Part shown: piece after piece, positions 22,680 to 36,242 of the stretch | Numbering within the stretch: position 1 is the first letter of the stretch | Layout: each line of letters begins with the position of its first letter | Assembly (NCBI GenBank): GCA_932294295.1 | Contig: OW028573.1 | Location: forward strand, 2,180,001 to 2,244,000 | Length of the DNA: 64,000 bases | DNA from: Alitta virens | Lineage: Eukaryota > Annelida > Polychaeta > Phyllodocida > Nereididae | Direction: 5' to 3' | Program-made: the position numbers and the translations under genes | Notes under the pieces: model-generated | What the model saw: the letters and a program-made list of their open reading frames with translations, nothing else | Database searches by the model: none | Told to the model about the DNA's origin: nothing

Positions 22680-25424
22680 AGTCATCTTGTGTGGCTGGCA
22701 AGAATAAAACATTGCAAGTTAGACATCATGAACTCGATCTCACCATCAAGGAACCAAATTTCATGGAAACTTACTTAAAATTTTGCACAGGGTTCCCACT
22801 GTCCCACACTAGCTTTAGAATTTCAGAACTGTCTTGGGTTGTCCCTTGACATTATAATTCCTTTAAATTCCAATATTAAAAATGCTTAGCCGGTATCAGG
22901 GATTCTGGGAGTAAAATTTGTTTACACCAGTGCCATGGCTTTAAAAAAAATTGGCCGGTGTTAAGGAATTGTATTACCTGGGCCAAATCAATGGGGCAGT
23001 AACTGTCACAGAATGAACGATACCATTTACCACTGTTGGCTACCAGCCATGTTATTGGGATCTTGTCCTTCAATACTGACCCACTGGCCATCAAGCATTG
23101 TAGAGGCCCAGCATTCCAAGGTGAGATGACCACCATATTGGAAGTTGTCCGCACTAGCAACGATAATTTTTGCAGCAAGCTTCTGAACCACCTCAAGAAG
23201 TCTATCCTGTAAGATACGAAGTTCCATAGCTTTGCTGCATTTACAAATTCTGTGGCTGTGGGATACCCTGCATGACCAAACCAAAAAGGTTATAATTCTG
23301 AAATGCTCACTCATTGCTCAGTATAGTTATAAATCCTTGATGGTTAGACATTTTCAAATCAATCTGAATCAGCACAGTGAATCACAAGTGCAGATACCAA
23401 TACCTGATTTGGGAAGGCAACCTCGCAAGACTGAGCACCACATGCGCTCCCCTACTGCGACGTCAGCTTTCCACAGCACACAGGACCTGTTCAGGACGAG
23501 TAGCTTCGCCAACTTCTATTATATCAGCCAAGAATCTTTTTTGGTTCTTTTCGTTATCAAAAATTCAAGTTTATGAAATAAATATACCATTGACAAATTT
23601 AGTACAGCATTCAAACAATTTTATTGTAATTGGTTTCGGAAAATGTTTATAAAATTTATTAAATGCCAGGAAACTTGAACACAGCACTTCACAATTTCCA
23701 CAAGAACTTCCAGTAATATATTACAACACTGTACCACAAAGCTGCCAAAATGGTCTGAACTCCCAACTACTTATTATACTTAAAAAAATTCTAATGGTAT
23801 TCATCAAGAACTGTCTCTTGACGAAGCCTTTAAGAATTTTGAAGTTGGCATGGATGGGAAGGGAGAAAAGAAAAGACAAAACAGAATTAGTAAAGTTATA
23901 TACAAAATAGTTTACTTAAAACTACCATAGACCAGGTGCTCACTATTATGTATTTACAGGTTTGGCTGCCTCCTGGTCCATGATCAAAATACCATTTGAC
24001 AGAGCTCAAGAAAACTTGCGCAGAAGAACACCTGAAGAGGTAAAACCATGTTGTGCCTCGTTACTATGCTGGCAATTACCTCCCAGTTTCTTCCACACAG
24101 GTAATGTACATGACAGATATTCGAGGTGCTCTTACATGAACATGGGTCCTTCACTTAGAACAGATTTCATAACTTATCAAAGTTTAGGCCTAATTAGCCT
24201 CAACAATCTTATAGGACAGCTGAATAGCAAAACTTCGAAGTGGCCCATGTCATTAAGAACACCTCTAAAGTACAAAATATACCTTCCTTAGAAGGGAACC
24301 TACCACACTGAAGCAGTAACATTCTGGTCAAATAATAGCATTAATACGTACAATCCCCAACCCAACCAAATCTAAATGATCATTCCCTGAATACAACAAT
24401 TTTGGTGCTCCAACAATTGCTAGGGAATTCATATTTCACATAATTTGTACGTTACCCCAAAAGAAATAAGTCTAACACCTAACTTAAGCATATATTTACA
24501 TATGCGTATCACTGAAAATCTTGATACTTTATTCACCATGATCATCGTAGGGATTATACACCAAATACAAAATGCACGATAAGCCAAATAAAAGCCGCAT
24601 GAAAATAAATAAAGTTTTGGTTACAGTGTGCTGCTGCTTCTAAATTCTGTAAGTCACAAGAGCTAAAATACAATACTACAGACTAAATTCTGAATTTGAA
24701 TATTTCCATATATAATTAAACAAAGACATACAAATGTTGGAATAAGATATTTTTCCAGAAGACAAAAATAAGCTATAGAGTTCTATTAATTAATCATTGT
24801 CCATGCCAAAATAAACTACCACTCTTTCCACTGGTGTTTCAGATTAACATTATTATATGTCTGTTCCGGCATTTTCTGGTTTCCCCAAACAAACTTAAGA
24901 GTTTACAAAACAAATAATTTGCTGGCTACTGATGTTCACAGCATGCATTTTGTACTAGCTGATTCATTTGATGATAACAGTTAGAATGGGAAGCCTGCGG
25001 AAGTTGACCCCTGGTGCCACAGAAGATCAATAGTCAAGAACCCTTTCAAAGGGTTAGGCCTCCAACCACCCTAAAATGGGAGGTTACTTGCAGCTTGTAA
25101 AATGCAGATCACCTTCATCTTCATTCGGGTATTACTTACATTTCCTCACAGAACAGCAAGGTGAAGGTTCTGGTCACACAGAATCCCTTAGGATTTAGAC
25201 TCCATGGTATATAGTGATTCTGTAGTATATTTAATAATCATACTTAAATCTATGTATGGCCTCGAGTGGAGAGAATTTTGAACACAGCCAATGTTTCTCA
25301 AAAAGTTACAAAAAATCTTGCCGAAGTATTAGTGGAGGTAATTTCTGAATTCCCTGTGGGCATGCTGGCAGTCAGTGCGACTGGCAGCCAATCATTCAAT
25401 CATTCATTCAATCAGGTAAAGAAT
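22680..25424. other. Region between SF3A3 and HNRNPR 3' ends
   Basis: The two genes converge here. I see no reliable gene. Much of about 23.6-25.4 kb should be 3' UTR of the HNRNPR-type gene, since its stop codon is at 25425 and TTTATT (minus-strand AATAAA) occurs near 23612 and 24524. A 95-codon minus-strand reading at 23027-23314 has ordinary amino-acid composition but no domain I recognise. Confidence 0.5.
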
Positions 25425-28400
25425 TTAACCCCATTGCTGGCCGTAGGAATCCTGGTACCACTGTGAGTCATAGCCTTCTGACTGATTCAAGGGCTGCTGT
25501 GCTATGGGCTGAGCACCCCAGTTACCATCTTGCGTTAAACGTTTTTTGGTCTGTCCCTGGTTATGGTCTCCACCCATCTTCCTCTTGCCGAATCCGCGCT
25601 GCTGACCTCCCCTGCCACCTGCCCCACCACGGGCAGCACGCCCAGCTGCGGTTCCTCCACGTGCTCCTGCTGCGCCACCTCTAGCGCCACGGTTTCCACG
25701 GCCCACCGGGTTCCCTCCACCTCGGCCTCCACGCGGGGGAGCGCCACCACGGCCACGAGGTCCCTGCAGCAGTAACATCACCACACTGTTAAAAATTAAG
25801 CCATAGTTCACGTACATCAAGTTAGGACTGAACACATAACTAGGAACAACACCTTTCAAAACACCTGAGCAAAAGCGCATATCAACACAGCTATCTTCAC
25901 ACTCTGATTGCCCAGAACTACACTGTAATCCTGGTATAATCTCTGGTTTTGCTAACACTGCTGCCTCTTACCAATGAATGATCTAAAATGTACCAAAACG
26001 CTGATCACAAAATGGCCTGGGAACAATCGAAAGTCTGATGGAATCATCGGGCCGAGTTGGAAGGATAAGGATGACCAGTGTATTAGTCACACTGATCATG
26101 GACAGGTGTACAAGCACCTTACCCCCATCAAGCAAGGTATCAGACTCTTACCATCCTGCAGTAGTTCGTTTAGTTGAGGCATGCACTATATGACTCACCT
26201 ACTCGTCTAAAGGAAAGACACTGAAAAGGAAAGTCACCTACAGGTGGTGGGGGTGGGCCTCCACGTCCACGTCCCCTTGGTCCTGGTCCATAGCCACCAG
26301 TGTAGCCGTATTCGTAGTCTTCATACCCTCCATAGTAGTCATCGTAGTATGGATCATTGTAGCCACCCCGGTAACCTTCATACCCATAGTAGTCGTAGTC
26401 ATAGTCTGCAAAAGGCCAGAGCCCCAGTGTCACTAGCTGCAACTAACAAGCGCCACCCAAACATTGGCAGAGCAGTGTTCCTTATCCTTCCAGCATGCGA
26501 CAACTTAAGAGTCAAACATAATTTCCACAGATTTCACTCAATTTACCAACCATGCTGATTTTCCTAATGTTTTTTTGGGGGAATTTTGACGAATTTTGGT
26601 AAGAATTTAGATTAAATTTTGACGAATTGTGTACATTTGCAGCATTTGACAACTGTATTTGGACTCCTGGCCATTATACCACAGTTCTTTCAACCCTTCA
26701 AAGTATTATAACACAAGTGGAACCAAATTCCTACCATAGCCTCCTCTTCCAGGTGGTGCTGGAGGTCGCATCATCCGGCCCCTGCCTGGAGGTGGTGGAA
26801 CACGTCCCGGAGGTCCCCAGTAGTCATCATAGCTGAAATGCACCAACTAATTTATCAGAACAAGAACAATAAATCCAGTCTTTACATCTGCGTGTCGAGT
26901 TAAATAGTTATTACATCAATGATTCACCGGGAAAATTTAACCTCGTCTTTATGAACGAAATGTTAAAATAGTCTCTTACCCTCGACCCCCCATCATGACC
27001 ATCATTCGCTTCTGGTCTTCTCGTTTTCGTTTCTCCTTTTGTCGGTTTTCTGATGGTGGTTTAGCTAACGAGATCTCTATTTCTGAGTCGCCAATTTTCT
27101 GAAAATTTCAAAATAATCATGCAATTAACTATCATCTACCAACAATGAGAGAGCCATTTATTAATATGTCAGTGCATAACAAGAATTTCTTCCAGCTGTA
27201 AAATAAAGACTTCCTCAATACATACCTGACCATTGAGCTCATCCATGGCTTTCACGGCACTGTCCCTCTCTTCGAAATGAATAAAACCATAGTCCTTTAT
27301 CTTCTTAACTTTTTCGATTTTGCCGTAGGGCTCAAATGCCTCTTTTATCTGTTCCTCTGAGATGTCTGACTTGAGGTTTCTGACATACAAGACCTTAACC
27401 TAAAATGAAACGGGTCATTATTTTCTCATTCCTGGTACACATCAAACTTAAACAATGAACTTTCACTTCAACAAACAGAGAGAAGAACAATGCCTTGCCT
27501 TTGACATGGTTTCATCATCAGGCTCCTCTACAGGATCAGCCCAGTCAACAATAATATCACATCCCCACACTTTAATACGACCAGTTGACAGCCTACGTTT
27601 GGCTAATGATGCTGCCTTATGGGTCTCATACTCCAAAAAGGCAAAGCCTCGGTTTCTCTTTTTTGTGTCATCAGGTGAGCTGTAGATTATGACATCTATT
27701 AAACCATCTGAAAATAACACAAAATTATGCCATTACCATCAAATAGCACGAGTGTGTTCAACATTAAAACCTTGTGCATAATCTATTAATCAATCAATCA
27801 GCAAAGCCCAGGTTTAATTCCAACAATACCTGTAATTTTCCTGAACTCTTCCTCTATCTCATCTTTACTTTTGCTCTTAGGAATGTTTCCAACAAACAAC
27901 CTTAGGTTGGCCACTGAGATATTAACTTTTAAGTGCTTCCCTTTGCGAAGTTCATGGTTGTCAAGCTGTAATCCAAAAAATAGAAGTTTTAACATCATTT
28001 AATAACTATTTAACTGTGTAGTTTGATTGAAGGCAGTTGCAATATCCAATTACCTGTTTTACAGCTTCTTGAGCACCAGATCTTTGTGCAAATGTAACAA
28101 AGCAGAATCCTCTGTTCAAGCCAGTCATTGGGTCCATCATAAGTCTCAAATCCCATATATTCCCACATTTTTCAAACAAAGGTATCAACTCATCTTCAAA
28201 GATGTCTTTTGGAATCTTCCCACAGAACACCTGGCAAACAAAAAATGCAATACAAATACTGGATCGATCCTTTTTCAAAATGGAACATACAGAATCTTTT
28301 TCTCAGCTTCATGCTTACCTCATGACCAGCACCAGGTTGTATTCCTTCCCAATTGGGGGGAGGTCCGCCATACTTTCTTTGACCAGTTGTGACATCAAGA

Positions 28401-29051
28401 GAATAACCTGTTCGCTCAAGGATTTCCTGAAAACGCAAGCAACAGAAGATATAATGTAAGATTTAATATCATTCATAAATCCTATAAACTGGTTTGTCAA
28501 CTATTATCATGGAGAATGCATCACTAACTTACCTTAAGCTTTGTCTCATCTGGTCCCTTCTTTGCACCTGGTGCTGAGTCAGGGCCACCAGGCATTTTGT
28601 TTTTCTGACGGTAAGTTTTCATGACTCCACAAAGATATGCTGATTTGTTGCTAACATGTTCCAAGTTGCTCTCTGCAAATTCTTTCAATACTGCCACACC
28701 ACCTTCAGGTGGGAACTCTTTCAGGGCATCCAGCGCCCGTTCATCTAAGTCACTATGCTGCAAGAGTCCTGAAACACAGAGGAGAGAACTTAGTTTACAT
28801 AACGAATCATGGCAATTAAAGAAGATTTCAGGTATTGTGCAGAGAGGAAGAAAACACCTACCTGACTGATATATTTTGTCCAACTCAGAGGCAACTTTAA
28901 CATTGATGCCATAGTCTATTAACTTCTGGTAGTCCTCTGTATGTGTAATATCTGTATCCATAGGTTCACCCTGGCCCTGAGTTTCTGGTTCACTTTTCTG
29001 CTCCTCTTCCGACTTCACCTCAACAGGTTCAGTTTCCCCGTTCTCAGCCAT
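25425..29051 (-). CDS. HNRNPR/SYNCRIP: hnRNP R / SYNCRIP (hnRNP Q) family RNA-binding protein
   Basis: Eleven coding exons: 28862-29051, 28533-28768, 28319-28426, 28054-28230, 27830-27965, 27499-27707, 27226-27399, 26980-27098, 26735-26832, 26242-26405, 25425-25763; 649 aa (human paralogues about 620-635). Order: acidic N-terminus; NURR domain with [15 protein letters not shown] and [16 protein letters not shown]1 ([15 protein letters not shown], residues about 179-255); RRM2 ([15 protein letters not shown], about 260-345); RRM3 (VLYVRNL, YGFIHF, about 353-425); a Tyr/Gly-rich stretch; an RGG region; end [11 protein letters not shown]. Vertebrates have two paralogues; this looks like the single pre-duplication gene. 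It binds mRNA and acts in splicing, stability and translation. The intron after exon 6 starts GC instead of GT. The ATG lies just after a 5' UTR splice acceptor. Confidence 0.96.
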
Positions 29052-30612
29052 GCTGAGACCCTCTGAAAAATAGAGATAAAATTAAAAAATTTCCTCCCGT
29101 CAGTACACTAATATTAGTTAACAACTATGGATTTCATCACTTCACACCATGAGGCATGTGCCGATAGCAGTAAGCACCTTGGTAACATTGAATCCTAAGA
29201 GTGAATTTATAAATGTTGCACGTGTCAGCTATAGTATATTAATCACTTAAATTCGTTTCCGAACCATCAAAAGTTCAGTACAGGCTGAGGAGTGCACAGG
29301 GTACAGGTAAAACATGCTGCCCTGAGCTGCATGTTGCAGCAGCAGCACAATGATATTGATAAGCTGAAGTTGTTTACCAATTCTCCCTAAATAATTCAGA
29401 ACATCAAAACGCAGGAAACTGGATAACTTTCACGCTGTCATGTAGACTCGTGTATCAATAACCATAACATAGGTGATCAATGCTGCTGCAACATCTCAGG
29501 TAAACAACGCCGCATGGAGCGTCTTTGTTTGTCAGATGGCGTCATGACGCTGTCTTTGTGCGTCCCCTCCGCAGCCGACGCTAACTCATTCATCAACACA
29601 ACAGACCATCCGCTAACCTAGTACAGCAGATATATTAACCTTAAGCGTGCCTAGATTCCCAGGATATCACAACAAACGTCTAAACACACTAATTTTCGCC
29701 CATTTACAGCACAGCAAGACGAAAAGGACTCCCAATGAGCAAGATGTTGATTCCCGCCATTTCCCCTGAAACTGGGTCACGACGCATGCATCGTGATGTC
29801 GGCCTGCCCCACGCTACAACCTGCCAGTTGTGAAACCACATGTACGTTGTTTTGATGACTTTAACCAAGTGTGTCAGAGTGCAAAACACAATCAAAATCA
29901 TCGTTACGACACATAGACCATTTTGAAACCATATATGTACCGAAATACACGATATACATCGACTGACAACATCGCATCTGCAAGCATAGCAGAGATATTC
30001 GTCTTCGACCAACTCCTCCCAAGTCAGCGATAACAAAAACACTGATTTGGCGTTAATAGTCAATCTGACAGCTCTAAAAAATGCAACAAAATGATCTCTG
30101 GTTGCAATGTGGTGTAATGCCACCAAGGTACATACCTAATTCGACGAACTGATGCAATGGTCAGCGGTGAACGAAAACAACACCCGGGCTGAGTGTGTAA
30201 TGGTTGTAGCGGCTACCAAAATGGCTGCTTACCACGTGAATGCGCTACGGGTTGGCCCGTGGAAATGCACGGCGGCATAATTAGCAACCAACGCTGAGGG
30301 GAAAAGCATTGGGCACCTGCTGCTTTATCTCGATTCAGCTAAACAGGTCAAGCGTGACCTGTAACCTGCATCACACTTGACCGACTATTGTATTATGCTC
30401 AACTAGCCATTGCCCAACAAATGAACACCATACGTTTCCATTTATTTAGAATGCCACTCGCATAAATTTGTTGAGCACCGTTCATTATGCGAACGCAGCA
30501 ATGCAGAGTTTCCCCCAAAGTGCGATAATGCCTGGAGTGGATAGAGTATAGACAGCCACTGTTTGAGCAACCTCTTTATTTGTGACACGTTCTGAGGATT
30601 TCCCAGTAGTAC
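29052..30612. promoter_or_regulatory. 5' UTR intron of HNRNPR and divergent promoter with the JmjC gene
   Basis: On the minus strand an acceptor (TTTTTCAG) lies about 13 bp before the HNRNPR ATG. A good donor (GTATGT) at 30130-30135 follows a probable non-coding exon from 30136 upward. Transcription probably starts near 30.2 kb, leaving about 400 bp to the JmjC gene ATG at 30613. The long minus-strand reading at 29704-30126 sits in this intron and is probably chance. Confidence 0.55.
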
Positions 30613-33600
30613 ATGATGGAACTACGGCACATTTGCTTTTTGACTGTGTTTGTTATATGTTGGACTAATTGTGAAAGTGATGTTGGTCGACGATTTGGCG
30701 AAAGCGGCCTCTCCTTGGATGTGGAAGTTGTGCAGGGCTTTCCCTCGGCCGAACAGTTCTTCACGTATTTCGCGCTTCAATCGAGGCCACTGAAAATGGC
30801 AGGGGCGGCAAAGTGGTCCCCTGCTTTCAAGAAATGGGAGGACAGTTATTTTCTGTCTCGCCAAGAGTCTGAAGAGACCTTGGTAAATGTTGAAACCAGG
30901 AAGAAAGAAAATAGAACTCAACCAACACTAGAAATCCCTTTTCGAGAATTTGTAGAAAGTTATGTGGACAGTGACAGATACATGGTAGACCCAGTGCCTG
31001 ATTTTCTGAGGTATAATTTTAAAATTAAAATATATATTTGTGTGTGTTTATATGTGACAAGTGTGTATACATAATAGCTGAATGACAAAACTAACTGGGG
31101 GACTCTGGGCTGCAGGCCTACCTGTAAAATGGCACTATAAGTTTGTCCACGTCATCCATGCAGACGTCATCCATGCAGACGTCATCCATGCAGACGTCAT
31201 CCATGCAGACGTCATCCATGCAGACGTCATCCATGCAGACGTCATCCATGCAGACGTCATCCATGCAGACGTCATCCATGCAGACGTCATCCATGCAGAC
31301 GTCATCGGAAAAAGTGCAGTATAGCGGACCCAGATTTATGACCATATTTAACGAGCCTCATTGCCAGGCCTATGATGTTAAAAAGCTTGAAATCTATAAT
31401 GACGTCACAAACTAATGTAGTTATGACCGCGGTTTAATCTTCACGGTAAAGACAGCGTTTACTTTTGCTTTTTCTTGGGGCTCCTGCCCCCCAAACCCCC
31501 GCATATCTACACCAAATGTTATTTATATTGTGCTAGAACTTCAAACTTGTGAAATTTTTGATAATTTTTAATGGGTGCCAAATATGTTCATAAATTTGGG
31601 TCCGCTATACTGCACTAAACCCGACGTATCCATGCTAGGGCAAATGCCCCTGTCTCCGACGCCTTATTCCCCATGCAAATTTGGATCTACCCCTCTGCAA
31701 TATACAGTGCTCAAATATCAGTTCTGAACAACTTAATATATATTTTATACTGGAAAATTATCATTTTTGATTTCAGGAATGAAGTCATTCTGCCTGGACC
31801 TTTGCAATGTCCACAGGTTGCTGAAAATTTCTTGGTTGAAAATGTAGGTATTTACATTTGCAATATTATATCCCATTTATAGTACCTTTTTGTAATTATT
31901 ACTGGTAATATTTGTCAGTTCCTATGTTGATATGTGCACTGTTTGTCTATATACTATGGCTTTTGAAACACTCCCATTTTTTTGTTTTTAATTTTACCAA
32001 CACAGGATCGGGCAAGTGATATGATTTATTTTCCTTATTCTTAACAGATTATGTGGTTCAGCAGTGGTGGGACTAAAAGCGTAGTGCATACTGATGCTGT
32101 GGATAACATTTTATGTCTGTTCAGAGGAGAGAAGATTTTTGTGATGGTCGATCCTAATAAATATGTTGACAGGGTATGAATTCTATATTTGTGTCAGGGC
32201 CGCTACCCCGGCCTTTAATGACTAACCTATGAAATTAACATATGTGGGTCTCTTGAGACAATTATGTTGGTGCAACCTTCTGGTCCTTAATTGACCTTTT
32301 ATGTGCAAAACCTTATTGTTTAATTGTTTATTGAGTGGACCACTTATCCCAAAGGCATAAGTTAGGCCGCTGTAGGAATGTCCGTCTCATAATAGGCTTA
32401 ATTGGTAATTGTGAACCTTAATCATCAACTGTATATTAATTGAGGATTTTTGAAGTAATTAAGAATATAAATTGGTTTTGTGCAAACAGAATTTATGCTA
32501 TATTTGGTGTCCATGAAATATTAAAAAAATATCACCTTTTTTTTTTTTCAAATTTCATGCTAGCACACAATAAGAATAATATGTGTGTGTAGTGTAGGCA
32601 GGGTTTAGGGCAGTAGCCTCCGAGAAAATGAAAAAATAAGCAATGTCTTGCTCTGAAAATTAAATCCACCGTCGTTTGTTGGTGACGTGATACATTGAAT
32701 TCAAACATTTGACGTCATATGCATAGCAACTAGGCTTGCTAAATATGGTCATAAATGTGGGTCAGCTATACTGCACTTTTCCTATATATGTACACACTGT
32801 ATAGAAATTAAATAATTGGAAGTATTATCCTTATAGTATAAATCAGTTTATAAAGGGGCAAAATTACCTATTCATTTTATAAAGAAATTATATATTCATT
32901 TTATATAGCAAAACTTCTTTATGACTTACAGTTTGAGTAATTAAAATTTTATTACAGGTGGACATTGATCACCCGGAGGGAGCTTATTCTGATATTGATG
33001 TAGACAGGTTAGTTATTCTTTTGGTGATTATAACATTTAACATAAATTGCATCTTTAAATACATCTAAATATTAATGCTGTATGATCTTATAATTATTAA
33101 TTAAATATTTGCTGCAAATGCCCTTATAATATTTTATTATATTACAAATGGTAGATCTAAGCGAAACTGCCGGTCTTATTTACTTATTATTTATTAAAAT
33201 ATATCTAAACAACTCTTACATTGTTTCCAGTGTGGACTATGACAAATATCCAGGACTATTAGGAATAGAATTTTATCATGTAAATATCTCAGCAGGTGAC
33301 TGCTTGTACGTTCCCTATAAATGGTAAGAAGTTAATATTTATTATTTATTTTGCTATACAATGCAACCAGATCCGCTAAAGATTATGTCATTTAAATCTT
33401 CAATTGACAAAGGTGTTGCATTTAAAGTTTACTGTTTTTTGGTTTATTTAAACTTACATTCATAGGAATTGAAAGCACATTTTTATAATTAGGGTACTAT
33501 CTAGTGTATTTGGTTTATAATTCTGTATTAATGTAAGTTTGTAGTAGTTTTAAATACCATTCCAAATTCGCTCAAATATGACATTCTGGTGACTGAATAT

Positions 33601-35071
33601 TATTGTTCTCAGGATTCATCAAGTACGGTCATATAACAGAAATATCGCTGTTAATGTTTGGTGGGATCATCACAGAAACTCTGAGATTGACCTCGAAAAA
33701 TGTCCTGTCGAAATGGACCTCAAATTCACATTAGACCAGGTCAACTTTGTTTCATTTGCTGAACTTATGACCACAGTGAGTTCAATACGGTGAGTGCATG
33801 GCAGTACACTACTAAAATTGGGATGGTGTTCTACTTCGCAGATTTAGCATACATGTCCTAAGGAAGTGTCACCAGTTTTTGGGAGATGTGTCAAAATGTT
33901 CTTGGAGATATGGTAACCTTGCCAGTCATGCAATCCCTGTAGTATAGTCACAAATATATATTTTCTATACAGGCTTTTGCGCACAATGGTATTAAAATGT
34001 ATTAAATGTTCAGGATTAGGTCATGGAGTCATAAGTCCTTATGACTCCATGATTAGGTTAACTGAGGCAGAGTGCCACAAAACTGGAAGGTTTGGCGGTC
34101 TGTTTTTCTTGGCATTCCATTTCTTTAATTATTTAATGAGGTATTTTTTTATTACAGGGATCAATTCTATGAATTTAGCAGTCGTACGAAGAGTTTGACC
34201 ATTGATAGATTTGTTGAACTTCTTACTGGTGTGAGTTATGCTATATTTATCTTAATTCTGTGAGTTTGCTCTATACATAAGTATACAATTGTATTTCTAA
34301 TAAGATTTACACATTCTTCACACATTTCATTCATTCATCTGTTTATGCATAAATGCTGATTGAATAAAAAAAAAAATGCAGAAGTGATTATTGAAAATTG
34401 ATGAAAGAGTATGGAATTAATATGTTTTTGTTCAATTTAGTTCAATTTTGGTTGTCTCGAACAACCGGATAACCATTATCTGCACCCCTGGTTACTGTAG
34501 TATGGTGCATTTTATATTGGGAAGGTAGAATCCTTAGCAAAATTCAAATGCCAAAAGTTTTCAGTATGATTTTAGTTTTGATTCATCTTTTTCTTTCTGT
34601 GCAGAATGTTAACCTTGATGGAGCTGGGGAGGGCTACAAGGTGCCAATAAAGCAGGTAATTATACACAAGAATTGGATTTTGTTGTTTTACATTGTCTAA
34701 TAGTCTATTAAGTCTAACTTGTGTTCTTGCAATTGGTTCAGTGATGAATATTTTTATCTAACCAGATTTTCAAGATAATAGATTCCAATCGTGATGGTAT
34801 ACTACACAAAAACGAAGTATTAGCAACTGCAGATGAGGTAAGACCACTTCAGTCAGTGAATTTGGGAATGAGAAGCCACAGCTTATAGTTTGTGTTTTAG
34901 TTAATAGGCTTATTGTCATTTGTGTGAGTGTAATTACTATCCCTTTTGCTGCAGGACTGGGAAAGTATTCAAGAAAATATGGAACGCTTCGAAGCAATTT
35001 TGGCGGCAATTGCAAGGCAAATGAATGCAGGGGAAGAAGAAGAGAATGATGATGTCCATGAAGAGTTATGA
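30613..35071 (+). CDS. Secreted-pathway JmjC (cupin) oxygenase-like protein with EF-hand and ER-retention signal
   Basis: Ten exons: 30613-31010, 31777-31843, 32048-32173, 32958-33007, 33231-33323, 33613-33789, 34158-34230, 34605-34655, 34766-34837, 34955-35071; 407 aa, phases agree. The N-terminus MMELRHICFLTVFVICWTNC is a signal peptide. The JmjC/cupin-8 core has the Fe(II) triad H169-T-D171 in SVVHTD and a distal H247 in KWIHQV, followed by a WWDHH segment. Residues 351-362 (DSNRDGILHKNE) form a complete EF-hand calcium loop. The acidic C-terminus ends HEEL, a KDEL-type retention signal. Together these predict an ER-lumen 2-oxoglutarate oxygenase regulated or stabilised by calcium. The substrate is unknown. 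I do not recognise a named vertebrate orthologue; JMJD8 is an ER JmjC protein, but I know of no EF-hand in it. A sequon NRT is present in exon 1. Confidence 0.85.
31149..31306. repeat. 15-bp tandem array (GTCATCCATGCAGAC)n
   Basis: About ten near-perfect 15-bp units in intron 1 of the JmjC gene. Each unit carries GACGTCAT, seen as ATGACGTC on the minus strand, a CRE-like core. The readings across it on both strands arise because 15 is a multiple of three. Confidence 0.95.
31307..31618. mobile_element. GTGCAGTATAGCG MITE, copy 2
   Basis: About 312 bp with inverted ends: GTGCAGTATAGCGGACCCAG on the left and GGGTCCGCTATACTGCAC on the right, followed inward by ATTTATGACCATATTT and its inverted match. 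This is the best-preserved copy. It directly abuts the 15-bp array. Confidence 0.82.
32480..32782. mobile_element. GTGCAGTATAGCG MITE, copy 3 (reversed)
   Basis: In JmjC intron 3. The right end is TATGGTCATAAATGTGGG followed by TCAGCTATACTGCAC. The left end is decayed (GTGCAAACAGAATTTATG). The interior GTGTAGGCAGGGTTTAGGGCAG matches copy 1 reversed. Confidence 0.7.
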
Positions 35072-35956
35072 ATATTAATGAACGCTTATTCAAATACTAG
35101 TCAGACACTACAGAATGCTAGTATTGTTTTTATACTGCAATCCAGAGACCATACCCTTAGCTTTCTGCTGCAACACACACAATTGTGATACATTTATATA
35201 TTCCATTTATTTTTATATTAAAGTGTCCTTTTCAAAAAAATACTTTGTAGAGGAAGCAAGTCAAATTATTCACTACCTCAGTATGTGATTAGCTGAGTTC
35301 TGTTGGCATTTAATAATTGCTTCTTGAGTGTTATGTGTAATTGTAGCAATAGAACAATTAAATTAATATTGTGGTGTTACAGCAGCCTTGGTTTTAAGTG
35401 CTTGGGAAATTTGATGAACCATTCAGTGCCATGTTAACTTTACCAACTGTTTTAATTGTATGGTATTGTGTTACACCTAGGTGGATCCAGCAGCTTAATA
35501 CTAATGCATTCTTTGAAACATATCCTTGTAGGTCTAATATAAGACAATATGGCAACCAGTGACATTAAAATTTAGATGATAGGATAGTTACTGAAATTGC
35601 TAGACATCCAGGTTGCATATATCCTGATCGATTAATCATCTGTTATTCCTTAGCTATAATGGAAATGTTCCATTTATATATATATATCTTTTCATGACAA
35701 TGTTACCGGCATGCTTGTATGTTTCTTTAACATAAGAATAAGATTTTGTTTTAAAAAAGAAAAAGATTTTGTCTTTTAATTGTCTTGTGCCAACAACTAT
35801 TTAGCCACAGAATAATAAAGTATGGATGGTACATACCAAAAAATGTACTTAATATGTAAACGAGGCATCATTGTAATGTGATATCTGCTAATTATGCATG
35901 ATGCATTTCCAACCAGTGGTTGAGGTATGATTCGGCTGCAGCAACAATGCTGGGTA

Positions 35957-36242
35957 CCCTGAATTCAGCAAGGTATAAGTCTATCCTCTCTTTGTATTAC
36001 TCATTTTGCTTTTCAGACATAGAAGATCATAACTAACGGATTCCATAAATATAATTTTTTCTGAGAAATATCAAAAATCAACTAAATGATAAGATGTCAA
36101 ATATACATTAAAAATGCACTAAAAATACTGTTACTAGGATGCACTTTGCTTCAGCCAATCAGGGTCAAGGGCAGGAACTTTTTCAGCCAATAAAATTGCA
36201 GTATTCTGTCATAGCCACCTAGTAGAAATACAGAGAACCTTT
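35957..36242. repeat. Direct repeat, first copy
   Basis: About 285 bp that recurs at 36781-37054 in the same orientation, starting CCCTGAATTCAGCAAG and ending GAAATACAGAGAACCTT. Shared internal parts include GGATGCACTTTGCTTCAGCC and CAAGGGCAGGAACTTTTTC. Confidence 0.88.

Noticed and set aside
26236..26241. HNRNPR exon 10 ending four bases further, at GTGACT
   Set aside because: That donor breaks the frame into the RGG exon; the GTAGGT donor keeps it.
29704..30126. 140-codon minus-strand reading
   Set aside because: Falls in the 5' UTR intron of the HNRNPR-type gene, has no domain, and composition is irregular.
31082..31415. Open readings on both strands over the 15-bp array
   Set aside because: A repeat unit divisible by three keeps frames open by itself.
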